6,929 nucleotides of DNA from JBAXSK01 sp044358815 (GTDB lineage: Bacteria > Cyanobacteriota > Cyanobacteriia > Pseudanabaenales > Pseudanabaenaceae): positions 1-6,929 of the forward strand of contig JBIKNH010000219.1 in assembly GCA_044358815.1 (NCBI GenBank), in the 5' to 3' direction. Position numbers and translations under genes: made by a program. The notes below the pieces were generated by a model, which saw nothing but the letters and a program-made list of their open reading frames with translations, did not search any database and was not told the origin of the DNA. Positions 6,034 to 6,929 of the stretch are shown piece after piece (the stretch's first letter is position 1; every line of letters begins with the position of its first letter).

Positions 6034-6329
6034 GTTTCGATTTCCTTGGCTACAAGGCTTTCCGTATATAAGCGATCATAATCTTCTCGATCGCGTTTTA
6101 AGGATTGCTCGATTTCTTCTCAATTGGCGTGATACTAAGTGAGTGCGGCGTACACTTGAGCCATGTTTAGATAGCCCCAGTTGTCAGCAATTTCTTCTGG
6201 TGTTAAGCCTTGCTTCCATAATGTGGCAATGCGCCCGACGGTAATTCTTGTACCTGCTATACGAGGACGACCGCCGCAAATGTCTGGAGAACGCACGATC
6301 AGTGTACTGATATCAACAATAGTTGCTGT
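6030..6329 (-). pseudogene. DUF433 family antitoxin, pseudogene
   Basis: The minus-strand frame reads a clear DUF433 domain: DISTLIVRSPDICGGRPRIA, then GTRITVGRIATLWKQG, LTPEEIADNWGYLNMAQVYA and ALT. An in-frame TAG (6135-6137) follows, where the family has a Tyr-Tyr or similar pair. YHAN continues, then TGA (6120-6122) at a position often Arg or Lys, then EEIEQSLKRDREDYDRLYTE and a short tail to TGA 6030-6032. At the 5' end the expected start codon is replaced by TAA (6330-6332), directly before Thr-Ala-Thr-Ile-Val-Asp. DUF433 proteins are small winged-helix-like antitoxins, typically paired with a PIN-like toxin. Three separate lesions without a frameshift suggest decay by point mutation. 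Sequencing error could explain one but hardly all three. Confidence 0.85.
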
Positions 6330-6362
6330 TTAGCCTCTATGATTGCATTTAACTGATTATCG

Positions 6363-6391
6363 CTTATAGCGATCGCCTATCAGTCCATCAA
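6363..6391 (-). promoter_or_regulatory. Promoter of the dead DUF433 cassette
   Basis: On the minus strand TTGATG (6386-6391, four of six) and TATAAG (6363-6368, five of six) are exactly 17 bases apart. They lie about 35 bases before the start of the DUF433 coding remnant. The spacer contains a HIP1 octamer (6369-6376). A GAGG (complement of cctc 6334-6337) just before the remnant could be the old Shine-Dalgarno. The promoter appears better preserved than the gene. Confidence 0.5.
6369..6376. repeat. HIP1 octamer GCGATCGC
   Basis: A perfect HIP1 palindrome in the spacer of the putative DUF433 promoter, within the slightly larger imperfect palindrome atagcgatcgcctat. Confidence 0.9.
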
Positions 6392-6436
6392 CAGTGTGAT
6401 CGCTCAAGTAAAGTTTTTTGTCCAAACTATTCATCA

Positions 6437-6929
6437 TCATTCGCCTTGAGAGCCACCATTGATTGCCGCAATTTTTTGATTAGCATAATCAATCATTACT
6501 TCATAATCAATTTCTCTACCTAGTTCCGCAGCACGAATAAGGGAAGATATTGCTTCATCTTTTTGTCCTAGTTTGAGTTGTAGTTCAGAGGTGAATAAAA
6601 TTAAATTGCGACCTTGGCTATATTTATCGCCAATTTCGATATACAGATTTAAAGCGGCTTGGCTACTCGCTAAACCTATTAGAGGATCTTCTTCTAAAAT
6701 CGCGATCGCTTGTAAAGTGTTCGCCTCACCCAAACGATCGCCGATCTCGCGGTAAAAGGCAAGCGCCGATCCATAACTCTCTAACGCTTCGGTGCTTCGT
6801 TTCAGAAATTGCAAGACATCGCCGATCGCTTTTAAAGTGTTCGCCTCACCCAAACGATCGCCGATCTCGCGGTAAAAGGCAAGCGCCGATCCATAACTCT
6901 CTAACGCTTCGGTGCGACGATCCAGAAAT
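6437..6929 (-). CDS. TPR repeat protein, C-terminal part (5' end outside the window)
   Basis: The frame is open from the window edge (first full codon 6926-6928) to TGA 6437-6439, giving 163 visible residues. The TTG at 6851-6853 is an internal Leu, not a start. Forty-residue TPR units of the kinesin-light-chain/MalT type (TPR_12-like) are visible: a partial unit at 1-26 and a full unit at 27-66, with the shared core TEALESYGSALAFYREIGDR. A degenerate unit follows at 67-105 (GEANTLQAI...LNLYIEIGDK) and a capping stretch at 106-150 (LKLGQKDEAISSLIRAAELG). Such arrays make superhelical scaffolds for protein contacts. In cyanobacteria they are often joined to NB-ARC, AAA or CHAT domains at the N-terminus, which cannot be seen here. 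No signal peptide or membrane segment is visible. Repeat identity points to recent unit duplication. Confidence 0.88.
   Translation of the reverse strand, partial: FLDRRTEALESYGSALAFYREIGDRLGEANTLKAIGDVLQFLKRSTEALESYGSALAFYREIGDRLGEANTLQAIAILEEDPLIGLASSQAALNLYIEIGDKYSQGRNLILFTSELQLKLGQKDEAISSLIRAAELGREIDYEVMIDYANQKIAAINGGSQGE
6702..6709. repeat. HIP1 octamer GCGATCGC
   Basis: A perfect HIP1 copy within the TPR gene, encoding part of QAIAI. The corresponding site one 120-base unit later (6822-6829) reads ccgatcgc, one base short of the octamer. Confidence 0.9.
6704..6929 (-). repeat. 120-base tandem repeat units in the TPR gene
   Basis: Bases 6713-6795 are identical to 6833-6915, an 83-base exact match at a period of 120 bases (40 codons). 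Flanking bases are also similar: one change at 6712/6832, and four changes in 6796-6809 against 6916-6929. The array runs off the window edge, so the copy number is unknown. Such near-identity is prone to recombination and to collapse in assembly. Confidence 0.9.

Noticed and set aside
6476..6492. ttgatta-gca-taatcaa palindrome as a terminator or operator
   Set aside because: It lies inside the TPR coding region and simply encodes part of DYANQK.
6851..6853. TTG as a start codon for the TPR protein
   Set aside because: The frame continues upstream to the window edge with the same TPR sequence, so this is an internal Leu.
6704..6929. CRISPR-like array, because of the regular repeats
   Set aside because: The units are adjacent 120-base coding repeats in a TPR frame, with no short repeats and unique spacers.

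Overview
The window looks like chromosomal DNA of a beta-cyanobacterium. It carries a CcaA-type carboxysomal carbonic anhydrase with its C-terminal tail, a cyanobacterial-style TolC with a very long N-terminal extension, and three perfect copies of the cyanobacterial octamer GCGATCGC (HIP1; about 0.1 expected by chance in this length). The genus cannot be fixed from this stretch.

Layout: 1-90 may be the end of a plus-strand gene that starts outside the window (weak). A strong hairpin at 136-176 separates it from two minus-strand housekeeping genes. These are ccaA (236-1003) and, 140 bases upstream of it, pepA, a leucyl aminopeptidase (1144-2685). A gap of about 630 bases (2686-3315) follows between the divergent pepA and tolC genes. 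It holds several inverted repeats and one doubtful small ORF. A plus-strand tolC-family gene (3316-5766) encodes a signal-peptide-like segment, about 310 residues of low-complexity periplasmic region and a complete two-repeat outer-membrane efflux module.

Right of tolC the sequence becomes AT-richer and decayed. A long imperfect hairpin (5855-5911) is followed by a broken toxin-antitoxin-like cassette on the minus strand. It has a DUF433 antitoxin pseudogene (6030-6329) with no start codon and two in-frame stops, a recognisable promoter upstream, and an ATGA-overlapped stub of a second gene (5968-6033). The right edge holds the C-terminal end of a TPR protein (6437-6929, minus) with 120-base tandem repeat units that are nearly identical at the DNA level.

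The intact genes are not an obvious pathway. CcaA serves CO2 fixation in the carboxysome, PepA peptide turnover, and TolC export through the outer membrane. I found no convincing new multi-gene system. The most informative non-standard signals are the dead DUF433 cassette, the recently duplicated TPR units, the TolC extension and the structured pepA-tolC gap.
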